A stretch of 64,000 bases of DNA from NCBI GenBank assembly GCA_016234745.1, contig JACRAR010000074.1, forward strand, positions 124,001-188,000, in the 5' to 3' direction. The notes beneath the pieces were generated by a model. That model was given only the letters and a program-made list of their open reading frames with translations. It was not told the DNA's origin and did not search any database. This stretch comes from Betaproteobacteria bacterium. GTDB taxonomy: Bacteria; Pseudomonadota; Gammaproteobacteria; Burkholderiales; Rhodocyclaceae. Shown here in pieces: positions 35,020-46,553 of this stretch. Every line of letters starts with the position of its first letter. Position 1 is the first letter of the stretch. Position numbers and translations under genes: made by a program.

Positions 35020-35907
35020 CTAATTGGCCTGCAGCAGGTCGGCGCGGGTGAATGACCAGGTACGGGGGATCACGATGGTGTCGGTATCGCGACGTATGCT
35101 GGGCGGGAACAAAGCAAACGGTGCGGCCAGGCGGATGATCCGCAAGGCGGCCTCGTCGAGAATCTTCTTGCCTGACGAACGGTCAATCTCGACCGAAGCC
35201 ACGCTGCCATCGGCATTGATCTCGACCGTGATCACCAGCGTTCCATAAAGCTTGCCCCGGGCTGCTTCGGGATAATTCAGGTTGCCGACCTGCTCGATTT
35301 TCTGGCGCCAGTCTTCAACATATTGAGCAAATCGATACTCCGAAGTACGCGGCGAATAGAAATGCTTTTTCGGCCGCTGGTTATAGGCTTGGGTTTGACG
35401 ATCGATCTGGCCCTGCAACCTGGCAATGGCCAGCGCATTGCTGGCAAGATCGACGCCGGGGGCGGCTTGCGGCTGTGGCTGCGGGTCTTCCTTGCGCTCC
35501 TCGGGACGCATCGCCTGCTTGCTGCGCGCCCGGGTCAATAGCTGCCGCTGACGCAACTCGAGTTCCGCGATGCGTCGCTTTGCTTCGAGCAGGTCGTCGC
35601 CTTCGCGGACATTTTGCGAGGCGGGCAAGGGGGTCGTGACGCGCAGGTTTTCCTCGGTATTGCCGCCGCCGTCAAGATTGGCCTGGGCGCGCGCCTGGGC
35701 TGCGCTTGGCGTGCGCGCACTCTGGCTATTCACCAGGATCACATCAAGGGCGCGCTCCTTGGCTTGCATCAATTTTTCAGGGAGACGGAAATGGATCGAC
35801 AGCACCACCGCATGCAGCAACAGCGAGACCATCAGCGCCAGGGTCAAGTGACGCGAGGGTGGGTCCAGGCGCGCAAGCGGACCCGGCCAGTCAAGAGTCG
35901 TCAGCAT
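35020..35907 (-). CDS. TonB family protein, second TonB
   Basis: About 295 residues from the ATG at 35907; an ATG at 35961 would overlap the RNase gene. An N-terminal helix (HLTLALMVSLLLHAVVLSIHF) is followed by a long charged linker with a coiled-coil part (EAKRRIAELELRQRQLLTRARSKQ) and a C-terminal TonB domain (NYPEAARGKLYGTLVITVEINADGSVASVEIDRSSGKKILDEAALRIIRLAAPFALFP). No ExbB or ExbD is adjacent. This TonB-type gene between RNase II and aroE is a recurrent betaproteobacterial arrangement. Confidence 0.87.
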   Translation of the reverse strand: MLTTLDWPGPLARLDPPSRHLTLALMVSLLLHAVVLSIHFRLPEKLMQAKERALDVILVNSQSARTPSAAQARAQANLDGGGNTEENLRVTTPLPASQNVREGDDLLEAKRRIAELELRQRQLLTRARSKQAMRPEERKEDPQPQPQAAPGVDLASNALAIARLQGQIDRQTQAYNQRPKKHFYSPRTSEYRFAQYVEDWRQKIEQVGNLNYPEAARGKLYGTLVITVEINADGSVASVEIDRSSGKKILDEAALRIIRLAAPFALFPPSIRRDTDTIVIPRTWSFTRADLLQAN

Positions 35908-35935
35908 GAGCGAAGATTTTACTCTGGCGTGGTGA

Positions 35936-37849
35936 TCAGGCAGGCTCTTCGAAAGCCTCATCAGAGAGGTTAACCGGGTCTATTTCGGCCACCTCCGCCA
36001 CGATCTCGACAAAGCGCGCGCGCGCTTCGGTTTCGAGCAAATCGATCTTCTCGATTTCGATGCGCACCCGCACACCACGCTCCAGCGCAGGCATTGAAGG
36101 AACGCGCAGTATCAGGGGCAGACCATCGATGCGTACCAGGTTTTCGCGCAGCACCAGCGCGATCAACTGTTGCCGGTTTTCCTGCAGCAACCAGCGCAGG
36201 CACCAGTAGCGTTCCATGCCCCGCTGGAAATCGGCATAGGCGGCATAGGTCAGTTCAAAATCGCGCAACGCCGACAGCATCTCCTCCGACTTTGCCGTGA
36301 ATCTTGGAGTCTCATGGCGCAGCCAGGCGATCAGTTGCCATTGGTTGAGCAAATCGACATAGCGGCGCAACGGCGAGGACGACCAGGCATAGCAATCGAC
36401 GCCGAGTCCCTCATGGGCAATGGCAGCGGTAGTCATGCGCACCTTGCCTGCAGTCTGCGCCCGGTACAGTGCGGCGATGCCGGCATCGGCGAGTTCGCGT
36501 CCCCAGGTCGAATTCGCCGCGATCATCAGTTCGGCGACCAGCTTGTCGAGCGGTGAACCGCGGCGGCGTTCGCCGATGGTGATCTGACCGGGTCCCTGGG
36601 CCGTGACCACGCTCCAGTCGACGACGAAGTTGTAATCGGTCTGATTGACTCCGCTCTTGCCGCGTCCCGCCTCAAGCACGCAGGCCAGTTCCCAGAGCAG
36701 CTTGAGTTCGTCGCGGAAGGCAAACTCGGGAAGTTCCCCGCTGAGCGTGTCCTCATTGAAAACCGGCTCGATATCGTGATGGCGCAGGTTGGCCACTACG
36801 GGCACCATTTCGATCAAGGACTCATGACTGGTCACGCGCAAATCGCTGGCTACTTCGAAATAGAGGGAAAGCGCCGGGCAATCGCGTCCGGCGGCCAGCG
36901 TGAAGCCGTCGACAACCGGTTCCGGCAGCATGGTGATTTTTCTGCCCGGCATGTAGACGGTGGACAGCCTGCCGCGCGCGGTCTTGCCGAGCTCGTCAAA
37001 GGGATCGATCGCCAGTCCCGGCGCTGCGATATGAATGCCGATGCGCCAGCCCCCCGCCGGCAAGGCGGTGACCGAAAAGGCGTCATCGATCTCGGTGGTA
37101 TGCGCATCGTCGATGCTGAATGCGGATACCGCCGCACGCGGCAGGCCAGCCGGGGCGACAGGCGCAGCGAATTCGCCAAAGTCCGTGCCCGCGGGAAAAT
37201 ACTCGAAGAGAAACCGCCCGAGATGGTAATCATGGCTGGAGGCAATCGCACCACATTTTTCCAGCAGGCGCACCAGCGACAGGCCGGTTTCAGCGCAAGC
37301 CGCTTCGCAGGCCTTGGTTTCGAGCCGGTTGCGATCCGGCTTGTAGAGCAGTTGATTGAGCAGCGGCTGGATCTCCGCGGGCAAGCGCCCGGCTTGGAGT
37401 TCGCCGGCTATACGCGCGATGGCCAATGCCTGGGCGCGTTTTTTCTCCAGCCCGGCCAGCGCCGCTTGCAGGATTTCCGGCGGCGCCTTGCGGAAATGTC
37501 CCTTGCCCTTGCGATGAAAATACATCGGCGCCGAATGCAGGCGCAATAGCACACCCACAGCCTCATCCGGCTGGGGCGGATGTCCGTAATACTCGCGAGC
37601 CAGATCGGCGAAGCCGAATTCCTGGTTGGAACAGACTTCCCAGAGGAAGTCGACTTCAATGCGCTCGGCCTCGGATTCGGCGCGCTCGAGCAACTCGGCC
37701 GGCGCCGGCGCATCGAACCGCAGCAACACGCTTGCCGCCTTCACCTTGCTGCGCTTGCCCGAAACCAGTTCCACCTGCAGCGAAGTGTTGTTGTCGGCGA
37801 GTATGACGCCGGCCTTGAAAGCGCCTTCCTCTTCGAAAAGGACATTCAT
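35936..37849 (-). CDS. RNase II/R family exoribonuclease (RNB domain)
   Basis: 637 residues. The catalytic RNB motif is at 245-260 (SIDDAHTTEIDDAFSV), with conserved Asp residues for two metals. Further RNB pieces are GIHIAAPGLAIDPFDELGKTARGR, TVYMPGRKITMLPE, LDKLVAELMIAANSTWG and the end motif SSPLRRYVDLLNQWQLI. It degrades RNA 3' to 5'. The N-terminal part lacks an obvious long RNase R extension, so RNase II-like is a fair name. It follows yqiA by about 20 bp. Confidence 0.9.
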   Translation of the reverse strand: MNVLFEEEGAFKAGVILADNNTSLQVELVSGKRSKVKAASVLLRFDAPAPAELLERAESEAERIEVDFLWEVCSNQEFGFADLAREYYGHPPQPDEAVGVLLRLHSAPMYFHRKGKGHFRKAPPEILQAALAGLEKKRAQALAIARIAGELQAGRLPAEIQPLLNQLLYKPDRNRLETKACEAACAETGLSLVRLLEKCGAIASSHDYHLGRFLFEYFPAGTDFGEFAAPVAPAGLPRAAVSAFSIDDAHTTEIDDAFSVTALPAGGWRIGIHIAAPGLAIDPFDELGKTARGRLSTVYMPGRKITMLPEPVVDGFTLAAGRDCPALSLYFEVASDLRVTSHESLIEMVPVVANLRHHDIEPVFNEDTLSGELPEFAFRDELKLLWELACVLEAGRGKSGVNQTDYNFVVDWSVVTAQGPGQITIGERRRGSPLDKLVAELMIAANSTWGRELADAGIAALYRAQTAGKVRMTTAAIAHEGLGVDCYAWSSSPLRRYVDLLNQWQLIAWLRHETPRFTAKSEEMLSALRDFELTYAAYADFQRGMERYWCLRWLLQENRQQLIALVLRENLVRIDGLPLILRVPSMPALERGVRVRIEIEKIDLLETEARARFVEIVAEVAEIDPVNLSDEAFEEPA

Positions 37850-37870
37850 GGGAATAAGTATATAGGCGGG

Positions 37871-38446
37871 TCAATAGCCGGCAAATTGGATGATGTCATC
37901 GAGATAGTCACTCCAGCGGGTAAAGCTGTGGTCGCCGCCTTCCAGAATGGTCTGGCGGGCGCCGGCATATTTTGCGACCGCCTGACGATAGTCGAGCAGT
38001 TCATCGCCCTTCTCGGCAAGCAGCCAGAAGCGTTGCGGCTCAGTCAATGGCACAACTTCCAAGGCCCGCAATTGTTCGATATGCGCCAGGGTGAAATCGA
38101 AAACCTCTCCGGTATACAGATTGGTCTGCTGACCGACATACTCCCGCAACGAAAGATGTGCGACCACCGCCGGATTCACGAGTACCGCCGGCAAATCGTG
38201 CTTCGCTGCCAGATAAGTCGAGTAATACCCGCCCAGCGAAGAACCCACCAGAGTCACCGGGTCGGTGCTGGCGGCAATCAGATGTTCGCACAATGCCATT
38301 GCGGCACGTGGTTCGACCGGCAGCTGCGGACAGATGAAGCGCTGAGCGTATCCCCGTTCAGCCAGCCGCGCCTTGAGCTGCAGCGCCTTGTGCGAAGCCG
38401 GGCCGCTGCGAAAACCGTGCAGATACAGGATCAGGGGTTGCTCCAA
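37871..38446 (-). CDS. yqiA: Esterase YqiA
   Basis: 191 residues if translation starts at the TTG at 38446, giving [20 protein letters not shown]; that length and beginning match E. coli YqiA closely. The frame has no ATG nearby. The nucleophile is S70 in VGSSLGG, and the catalytic acid and base lie in [15 protein letters not shown] and [13 protein letters not shown]. YqiA cleaves short acyl esters and has reported acyl-CoA thioesterase activity. The start overlaps the end of uppP by 16 bp, suggesting coupled translation. Confidence 0.9.
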   Translation of the reverse strand: MEQPLILYLHGFRSGPASHKALQLKARLAERGYAQRFICPQLPVEPRAAMALCEHLIAASTDPVTLVGSSLGGYYSTYLAAKHDLPAVLVNPAVVAHLSLREYVGQQTNLYTGEVFDFTLAHIEQLRALEVVPLTEPQRFWLLAEKGDELLDYRQAVAKYAGARQTILEGGDHSFTRWSDYLDDIIQFAGY

Positions 38447-39255
38447 TCTACCCAGCCGAACTTCCAGGTGACGAGCACCAGCGCACCAAATGCGATGCGG
38501 TACCAAGCGAAAGGAACGAAGTCGTGCCGGCTGATGTAGCGCAACAACCAGCGCACACAAAGAAAAGCCGAAACAAAAGCAGCGCCGAAACCGACCAGAA
38601 ACATGCCCGCGTCATCAAGTGAAAACAACGCACGCTCTTTGTACAATTGGTAGAAGGTCGCCACCATCAAGGTCGGGATGGCGAGAAAGAAGGAAAACTC
38701 CGTTGCCGCCTTGCGCGACAAGCCGAAGAACAATCCACCGATGATGGTGGCGCCGGAACGCGAGGTTCCGGGTATCAGTGCCAGCGCTTGCGCCAGACCG
38801 AGCTTGAGCGCATCGAGCGTCCCCAGTTGATCGATGGTTTCGATACGGATCACATGGCGGCGCCGCTCCGCCCACAGGATGAAGAAGCCGCCGAGAATGA
38901 AAGCCATGGCGACCGGGACCGGCTGGAACAGGACAGCCTTGATGATCTTGTGGAATAGCAAACCCAGCAACGCCAGTGGCATGAAGGCAATGAAGAGGTT
39001 GATGGCAAAGCGCTGTGACGTTGGATTGCTGCCGAGGCCGCGGATGACTTCGGTGATTTTTTCGCGATATTCCCAGACGACGGCGAGTATGGCGCCGAAC
39101 TGGATCACAATCTCGAACACTTTGCCTTTTTCATCGTTAAAATGGAGCAAATCGCCGGCCAGGATCAGGTGGCCCGTGCTCGAAACTGGAAGGAACTCGG
39201 TAAGGCCTTCGACAATGCCCAGGATCAACGCGTGCAACAGCAAAGTGATATCCAT
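38431..39255 (-). CDS. uppP: Undecaprenyl-diphosphatase
   Basis: A 274-residue membrane enzyme of the BacA/UppP family. The catalytic motifs are [17 protein letters not shown] near the N-terminus and [33 protein letters not shown] in the middle. It recycles undecaprenyl pyrophosphate for cell-wall synthesis. It is the first gene of the minus-strand run that continues through yqiA, RNase II, tonB, aroE and mtgA. It is divergent from the HD-GYP gene with an 80 bp spacer. Confidence 0.95.
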   Translation of the reverse strand: MDITLLLHALILGIVEGLTEFLPVSSTGHLILAGDLLHFNDEKGKVFEIVIQFGAILAVVWEYREKITEVIRGLGSNPTSQRFAINLFIAFMPLALLGLLFHKIIKAVLFQPVPVAMAFILGGFFILWAERRRHVIRIETIDQLGTLDALKLGLAQALALIPGTSRSGATIIGGLFFGLSRKAATEFSFFLAIPTLMVATFYQLYKERALFSLDDAGMFLVGFGAAFVSAFLCVRWLLRYISRHDFVPFAWYRIAFGALVLVTWKFGWVDWSNP

Positions 39256-39335
39256 AAGACGGGTCGAAAAGAGGTGTGTTTGATGAAGGGGCGACCAGGA
39301 AAGGCGAGCGAGTTTAGCACGCCATAAATTTCATC

Positions 39336-40553
39336 ATGCTAAAAAAAATCAACGTCAAACAAGTCCGGCTGGGCATGCATATTCATGAATTATGCGGCCC
39401 CTGGATGAATCATCCCTTCTGGCGCACCAAGTTCATCCTGACCGATCCGGCCGATTTGCGCCGCCTTCAGGAAAGCGGCATCACGGAATTGTGGATCGAC
39501 TCGGTCAAGGGGCTGGATGTCGAAGCGGGTGAAAGCCGGGAAAAAGTGGAAAGAGCCGTCGAGCAGGTTCTGGTCACGGCCAGTGTCCGCGAGGAAGTGC
39601 CCAAGCAGGTCTCGTTCTCCGATGAAGTCAAACAGGCGGCGAAAACCTGCGCCAAGGCCACCAAGGCCGTCAAATCCATGTTCGAGGAAATTCGCATGGG
39701 CAATGCGGTCAACTCGGAATCCGCCAACGAACTGGTCGAGGAAATTTCATCTTCCGTAGTCAGAAATCCAGGCGCCCTGATCAGCCTGGCGCGTCTCAAG
39801 ACTGTGGATGACTACACCTACATGCACTCCGTCGCGGTGTGCGCGCTGATGGTCGCCTTGGCCCGGCAACTGGGTGTTTCCGAAAGCGAAACACGCGAGG
39901 CGGGCATGGCCGGCCTGCTCCACGACCTGGGCAAGGCGCTCATGCCGATGGCAGTCCTGAACAAGCCGGGCAAACTGACCGACGAGGAGTTTGCGATCAT
40001 CAAGACGCATCCCGTCGAGGGCCACCGCTTGCTGGTGGAAGGCAACACCACGCGCGCGATCCCTCTCGATGTCTGCCTGCATCATCACGAGAAAGTCGAT
40101 GGTAGCGGCTATCCGCATCGCCTCAAGGATGCCGAAATCACACTTTTCGCCAAGATGGGCGCGGTCTGCGACGTGTATGACGCGATCACCTCGAACCGCC
40201 CCTACAAGCAGGGTTGGGATCCGGCCGAATCCATCAAGAAAATGACCGAATGGAGCAATGGTCACTTCGAGCAGAAAGTTTTCCAGGCCTTCGTCAAATG
40301 CATCGGCATTTATCCGACGGGTGCGCTGGTCCGCCTGTCTTCCGGCAGGTTGGGCGTGGTGCTCGACCAGTCGGCGAAGTCTCTGCTGACTCCCCAGGTC
40401 AAAGTCTTTTTTTCCACCAAGTCACAATCCTACATCCAGCCGGAAGTTGTCGATTTGTCTCGACCCAACTGTCCGGAAAAAATCGTGGGCAGGGAAGACG
40501 CCGCCAAATGGGGCATCAAGAACCTTCACGAAATGTGGGCGGAAACCGCCTAG
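39336..40553 (+). CDS. HD-GYP cyclic-di-GMP phosphodiesterase, first copy
   Basis: 405 residues. An N-terminal DUF3391-like part (VKQVRLGMHIHELCGPWMNHPFWRTKF) is followed by a helical linker and an HD-GYP domain. Metal ligands and signature are intact: H164 (MHSV), H196-D197 (LLHDLGK), H225 (THP), H249-H251, and HEKVDGSGYPHRL with GYP at 258-260. It should hydrolyse cyclic-di-GMP in the cytosol. No receiver domain is present. The second copy follows after 19 bp. Confidence 0.93.
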   Translation: MLKKINVKQVRLGMHIHELCGPWMNHPFWRTKFILTDPADLRRLQESGITELWIDSVKGLDVEAGESREKVERAVEQVLVTASVREEVPKQVSFSDEVKQAAKTCAKATKAVKSMFEEIRMGNAVNSESANELVEEISSSVVRNPGALISLARLKTVDDYTYMHSVAVCALMVALARQLGVSESETREAGMAGLLHDLGKALMPMAVLNKPGKLTDEEFAIIKTHPVEGHRLLVEGNTTRAIPLDVCLHHHEKVDGSGYPHRLKDAEITLFAKMGAVCDVYDAITSNRPYKQGWDPAESIKKMTEWSNGHFEQKVFQAFVKCIGIYPTGALVRLSSGRLGVVLDQSAKSLLTPQVKVFFSTKSQSYIQPEVVDLSRPNCPEKIVGREDAAKWGIKNLHEMWAETA

Positions 40554-40572
40554 GCCCCGGGAATTTATCGAC

Positions 40573-41793
40573 ATGAGGAAAAAAATCCCTGTTGATCAAG
40601 TCCGGCTGGGAATGCATATCCACGAGCTTTGCGGACCGTGGATGAGCCATCCGTTCTGGCGCACCAAGTTTGTTCTCAAGGATCCCGAGGATATCCGCCG
40701 CTTAAGGGAAAGCAGCATCAAGGAAGTCTGGATCGATTCCAATCTGGGATTCGACGTCGAACCCGGCGAAACCCTGGAAGAAGTCGAAGAGAAGGTCGAG
40801 AAAATCCTTGAAAAGGCAAACGCCCCCGAGGAACGGCGCAAGAAGGTTACGGTCACGGAAGAACTCAAGGAAGCGGCCAAGACCTGCGCCAAGGCCACCG
40901 ACGCGGTAAAGACCATGTTCGGCGAGTTACGCATGGGCAAGGCGCTCAGCGCCGGGGCAGTGGACGGTCTGGTGGAAGAAATCACCACTTCCCTGGACCG
41001 CAACCCCGGCGCATTGATCAGCCTCGCCCGCCTCAAGACGGCAGACGATTACACCTATATGCACTCGGTTGCGGTCAGCGCCCTGATGGTGTCGCTGGCC
41101 AAGCAGATGGAAATGAATGACCGGGAGGTACACGGTGCCGGGCGGGCCGGACTGCTCCACGACCTGGGCAAAGCCAATGTTCCGATGAAGGTACTGAACA
41201 AGCCCGGCAAACTGACGGATGAGGAGTTCAGTCTGGTCAAGGTTCACCCTGAAGAAGGCCACCGCATTCTGCTCGAAGGTGGCAGTACCGACCAGGTCGC
41301 GCTTGATGTGGTGATACACCACCATGAAAAAGTCGACGGCACGGGCTACCCGCACGGCCTGCTGGATGGCCAGATCAGCCGTCTGGCCAAGATGGGTGCG
41401 GTATGCGATGTCTATGATGCGATCACTTCCAACCGCCCCTACAAGCAAGGCTGGGATCCGACCGAATCCATCAAGAAAATGGGCGAATGGACCGGGACGC
41501 ACTTTGACCACGACATCTTTCAGGCCTTCGTCAAATGCATCGGCATCTATCCGACGGGTTCCCTGGTCAGCCTGACCTCCGGACGAATCGGCGTGGTTCT
41601 TGACCAATCACCGCAATCGCTGCTGACACCCCAGGTGAAAGTTTTTTTCAACACCCGGACCAGAACCTATCTGGTCAAGCCGGAAGTGGTGGACCTTGCG
41701 CGCCACGGCTGTCTGGAAAAAATCATTGGTGCTGAAGACGCCGCCAAATGGGGCATCAAGAACGTATCCAAGTACTGGGCCGCACCGTCCTAG
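40573..41793 (+). CDS. HD-GYP cyclic-di-GMP phosphodiesterase, second copy
   Basis: 406 residues from the ATG at 40573. It is a close paralogue of the preceding protein along its whole length (QVRLGMHIHELCGPWMSHPFWRTKF; GLLHDLGKANVPM; HHHEKVDGTGYPHGL; RPYKQGWDPTESIKKM). All HD-GYP ligands are kept. The two copies differ mainly in the helical linker at about 65-130, probably the signal-coupling region. It is convergent with, and overlaps by 38 bp, the Cys-cluster gene on the other strand. Confidence 0.93.
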   Translation: MRKKIPVDQVRLGMHIHELCGPWMSHPFWRTKFVLKDPEDIRRLRESSIKEVWIDSNLGFDVEPGETLEEVEEKVEKILEKANAPEERRKKVTVTEELKEAAKTCAKATDAVKTMFGELRMGKALSAGAVDGLVEEITTSLDRNPGALISLARLKTADDYTYMHSVAVSALMVSLAKQMEMNDREVHGAGRAGLLHDLGKANVPMKVLNKPGKLTDEEFSLVKVHPEEGHRILLEGGSTDQVALDVVIHHHEKVDGTGYPHGLLDGQISRLAKMGAVCDVYDAITSNRPYKQGWDPTESIKKMGEWTGTHFDHDIFQAFVKCIGIYPTGSLVSLTSGRIGVVLDQSPQSLLTPQVKVFFNTRTRTYLVKPEVVDLARHGCLEKIIGAEDAAKWGIKNVSKYWAAPS

Positions 41794-42034
41794 GCAGCGG
41801 TGAGGTAACCTCCTCCAGCGCAGCAAGCCAGGCCAGCGCCTGTTCACGCGTTTCGCCGCACATTTCCAGTGAAGCTTGCAGACCCGCGCAGCAGGCCGGG
41901 CGCTCCGGGCTGCCGTACAGATCGCAGCGTAAATCCCGATCGAGATGCTGGCAAGCCATGCCGGCAGGCTTGGCCAGGGAACTGATTGAAGGCGCGATAC
42001 AGCAGGCAGCGCAACCGGGGCGACAGTCGCTCAA
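41756..42034 (-). CDS. YkgJ-family Cys-cluster (zinc/iron-chelate) protein
   Basis: 92 residues starting with TTG at 42034: MSDCRPGCAACCIAPSIS. The CxxxCxxCC cluster and the later CQHLDRDLRCDLYGSPERPACC cysteines fit the YkgJ family, thought to bind zinc or an Fe-S cluster. The start lies in an overlap with the stop of the HD-domain gene, so the two are coupled. Its last 38 bp run antisense to the 3' end of the second HD-GYP gene. Confidence 0.85.
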   Translation of the reverse strand: MSDCRPGCAACCIAPSISSLAKPAGMACQHLDRDLRCDLYGSPERPACCAGLQASLEMCGETREQALAWLAALEEVTSPLPRTVRPSTWIRS

Positions 42035-42927
42035 GGGTCGATCACCCTTTGCGGCACGCGCTGCAACCGCGGCAGCTGTTCGGTGGCGAGCAGTTCCTCA
42101 AGGAAGCTCAGGTTGCGCCTGATCGATGCCTCATATGGGCACTCGCCGCCGAAATGAATTTTCATGTAGCGATCGGCATCGGCATATTCATTGCGGATAC
42201 GGTCTTGCAGCAATCCGCTATAGAAGCCCGGCGTATTCTTCAATAGCGTCTCGGGATCGGGGTAGGGCAGGCCCGGTGCTCCAGCGAGTCCGATGGCACT
42301 GAATTCAACGAAGAGAAAATCGCGGCACTTTTCCAGATAGCAACGGTCGGCCAACTGGCTCATGATGTCTGCGGTACCCAACAGGCAGGAAATGGCCCGG
42401 TCGAGCGGCGCGAGGTCGGCAGGCATGTGCCAGACCAGGCGCGTCACCATGATCAATTCGGACTTTTCGGCCAGATGCGCCAGCGCGGTGCGGTCAAGAT
42501 AATCGCGCATGAACTCGACGCCGCGCGCCTCATGTATCGGCGTAAGCTGCGCCCCCTGCATGTGCGCCTCGTCGGTGCGCCGCAGCAGACCAATGTCATG
42601 AAAGAGCGCCAGCAACACCCCAAGCAGGGCGTGCTCGGGGTCGATATGTTCAGGAGATCCCGGCGCGGTAGCCGACGCCTGGCCATCGAGCAAACGCACC
42701 ATCGCCAGTCCGCTGTCGAGCGCATGGCGCAAATCGTGGTAGAGGGTGTCACACCTGAGCAAGCCGGGATAGTCGCCGCGAAAGGCTTGCGCCACATCGC
42801 TGATCGCCCGTTCCAGCAGGGGTCTGCCGTAATCCCGACCGAAGCGGCGCGACAACAGCGCATCGATGGCGACTAGAACGGCGTCCGGATTCTTCAGGTC
42901 GACTGTGCGCGTTGGATCAAAGTGCAT
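42031..42927 (-). CDS. HD-domain phosphohydrolase-like protein
   Basis: 298 residues with an HD-type metal site: H64 and H68 in YHDLRHAL and H110-D111 in LLALFHDIGLLRR, followed by IHEARGVEFMRDYL and VWHMPADLAPLDRAISCLLGTADIMSQLADRCYLEKCRDF. No GYP motif is present. It is therefore a different HD subgroup from the two tandem HD-GYP proteins next door; the nucleotide or other substrate is unknown. It is encoded between thiC (16 bp upstream) and the YkgJ-like gene. Confidence 0.85.
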   Translation of the reverse strand: MHFDPTRTVDLKNPDAVLVAIDALLSRRFGRDYGRPLLERAISDVAQAFRGDYPGLLRCDTLYHDLRHALDSGLAMVRLLDGQASATAPGSPEHIDPEHALLGVLLALFHDIGLLRRTDEAHMQGAQLTPIHEARGVEFMRDYLDRTALAHLAEKSELIMVTRLVWHMPADLAPLDRAISCLLGTADIMSQLADRCYLEKCRDFLFVEFSAIGLAGAPGLPYPDPETLLKNTPGFYSGLLQDRIRNEYADADRYMKIHFGGECPYEASIRRNLSFLEELLATEQLPRLQRVPQRVIDP

Positions 42928-42943
42928 CGCTAAGGCAACCGGC

Positions 42944-44887
<1,944 letters not shown>

Positions 44888-45007
44888 CTAACTAGGGAAA
44901 CTACTGGAAACGCTTCTGGAATGCAACCGGGGGAATTTGTGGGACAAACTCTAAAGTTCTTTGACCACCGGTCGATATCATTAGTTACGTCATATAGGGG
45001 GTGGAGT

Positions 45008-46504
45008 ATGCGTGTCAAAATTTTGATGATTCTAGCCGGACTGGCCGGACTGACGATACAGCCGGGGCAAGCGGCAAACTGGATGCCAATTGCCAGCAAC
45101 GGCAGCGAGCGGATCGAAATTGACCAGACACGCATTGCCCGTGTGGGTAATGGCAGGATGCTGGCATGGAGCCGCCTGATCTTTGGGCGGGAAGTGCAAA
45201 TCGGAGACAGCTCCCTGAGCTATAGCGCTGTTGAAGCGCTCAATCGCTACGATTGCACCAGCCGCCGCTTTGCCACGGTCAAGCGCATCTACCTCTCCGG
45301 CACCAAGGGCGTGAAGCAGGAATCGGTTGACAGTCCGGTTGAAATCCAGGCCGCGCCCGACAGTATTGACGACAAGTTGCTCAAGGAAGCCTGCAAACAG
45401 ATCAAACCAGTTGAAATCGCTGAAACGGCTGAGGCAGAGACGGTAACCAACGAAATCCTGCCGAGGCCCATTGCAGAAGCCCCTCCCAAAGCAATGTACG
45501 CCGACATGCGCAGTTCGCGCGATACCCGACCCGCGGCGATTTACCCGGTCGAAGCAACCCCGCCAGCCAAGATCGGCTTGCCCAGCAAGGAGCAGTTGGC
45601 CGCCATGGCAGCCGCGGAAAAGTCCCCGACACCTGCTCCTGCCCACGGCGCGCCGCCGGCTGAAAAGCCGGCAACGCCTGCCGCAGCACACGCTGCGCCG
45701 TCCTTGCCCGCACGCGCATCTAACTCGGCATTGAAAGCCGATACCTACACCTCGTACATTCGCAATACTGCACGCACCAGCCGGAAGAAACCGGCAGCCG
45801 AGACAACCGCGGCCGCCAACGAAGCGGCACATATCCATTGGAGCTATGAAGGGGATGGGGCACCGGCCAACTGGGCCAAGTTGCAACCCAATTACGCCAC
45901 TTGCGCCTCCGGCAAGCGCCAATCGCCAATCGACATCCGCGATGGCATCCGCGTCGACCTCGAAACCATCAAGTTCGATTACCAGATATCCATGTTCCGC
46001 ATTATCGACAACGGCCATACGATTCAGGTCAATGTCGGCAACGGAAGCAGTATCAGCCTCATGGGCCGGCAGTTCGAGCTGGCGCAACTGCATTTCCATC
46101 GTCCTTCAGAGGAGCGTGTCAATGGCAAGGCCTATGACATGGTGATCCATCTGGTGCATAAGGACATGGACAATCATCTGGCAGTGATCGCCGTACTGCT
46201 CGAAAAAGGCAGCGAGCATCCGGTGATCCAGACGCTCTGGAACAATCTGCCGCTCGAAGTAAATCAGGACATCGCCCCGACCGTGCCGATCGATCTCAAC
46301 CATTTGCTGCCGGAAAATCGCAATTACTGGACCTACATGGGCTCGCTCACGACGCCGCCCTGCACCGAAGATGTGTTGTGGATCGTGTTCAAGCAGCCGG
46401 TTCAGGTATCGCCCGAGCAGCTGTCGATCTTTTCAAGGCTTTACCGCAATAATGCCCGGCCAATTCAGGCCAGCAACGGCAGAATCGTCAAGGAATCGCG
46501 CTAG
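45008..46504 (+). CDS. Exported alpha-carbonic anhydrase with N-terminal adhesin-E-like domain
   Basis: 498 residues. Signal peptide (KILMILAGLAGLTIQPGQA), then an N-terminal domain at about 25-135 resembling surface-adhesin protein E (NWMPIASNGSERIEIDQTRIARVGNGRMLAWSRL, then YDCTSRRFATVKRIYLSG). An Ala/Pro-rich linker follows at about 140-270, and an alpha-carbonic anhydrase domain spans 277-498. Zinc ligands H362, H364 (QLHFHRPSEE) and H381 (IHLVHKD) are present, as is SLTTPPCTEDVLW. It should hydrate CO2 in the periplasm. The usual SEH near the zinc site reads SEE here. Confidence 0.9.
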   Translation: MRVKILMILAGLAGLTIQPGQAANWMPIASNGSERIEIDQTRIARVGNGRMLAWSRLIFGREVQIGDSSLSYSAVEALNRYDCTSRRFATVKRIYLSGTKGVKQESVDSPVEIQAAPDSIDDKLLKEACKQIKPVEIAETAEAETVTNEILPRPIAEAPPKAMYADMRSSRDTRPAAIYPVEATPPAKIGLPSKEQLAAMAAAEKSPTPAPAHGAPPAEKPATPAAAHAAPSLPARASNSALKADTYTSYIRNTARTSRKKPAAETTAAANEAAHIHWSYEGDGAPANWAKLQPNYATCASGKRQSPIDIRDGIRVDLETIKFDYQISMFRIIDNGHTIQVNVGNGSSISLMGRQFELAQLHFHRPSEERVNGKAYDMVIHLVHKDMDNHLAVIAVLLEKGSEHPVIQTLWNNLPLEVNQDIAPTVPIDLNHLLPENRNYWTYMGSLTTPPCTEDVLWIVFKQPVQVSPEQLSIFSRLYRNNARPIQASNGRIVKESR

Positions 46505-46553
46505 CACCCCCCAGAATCGAGGGCGGGCTTAGAACCCAGAACCACTCTTGATC

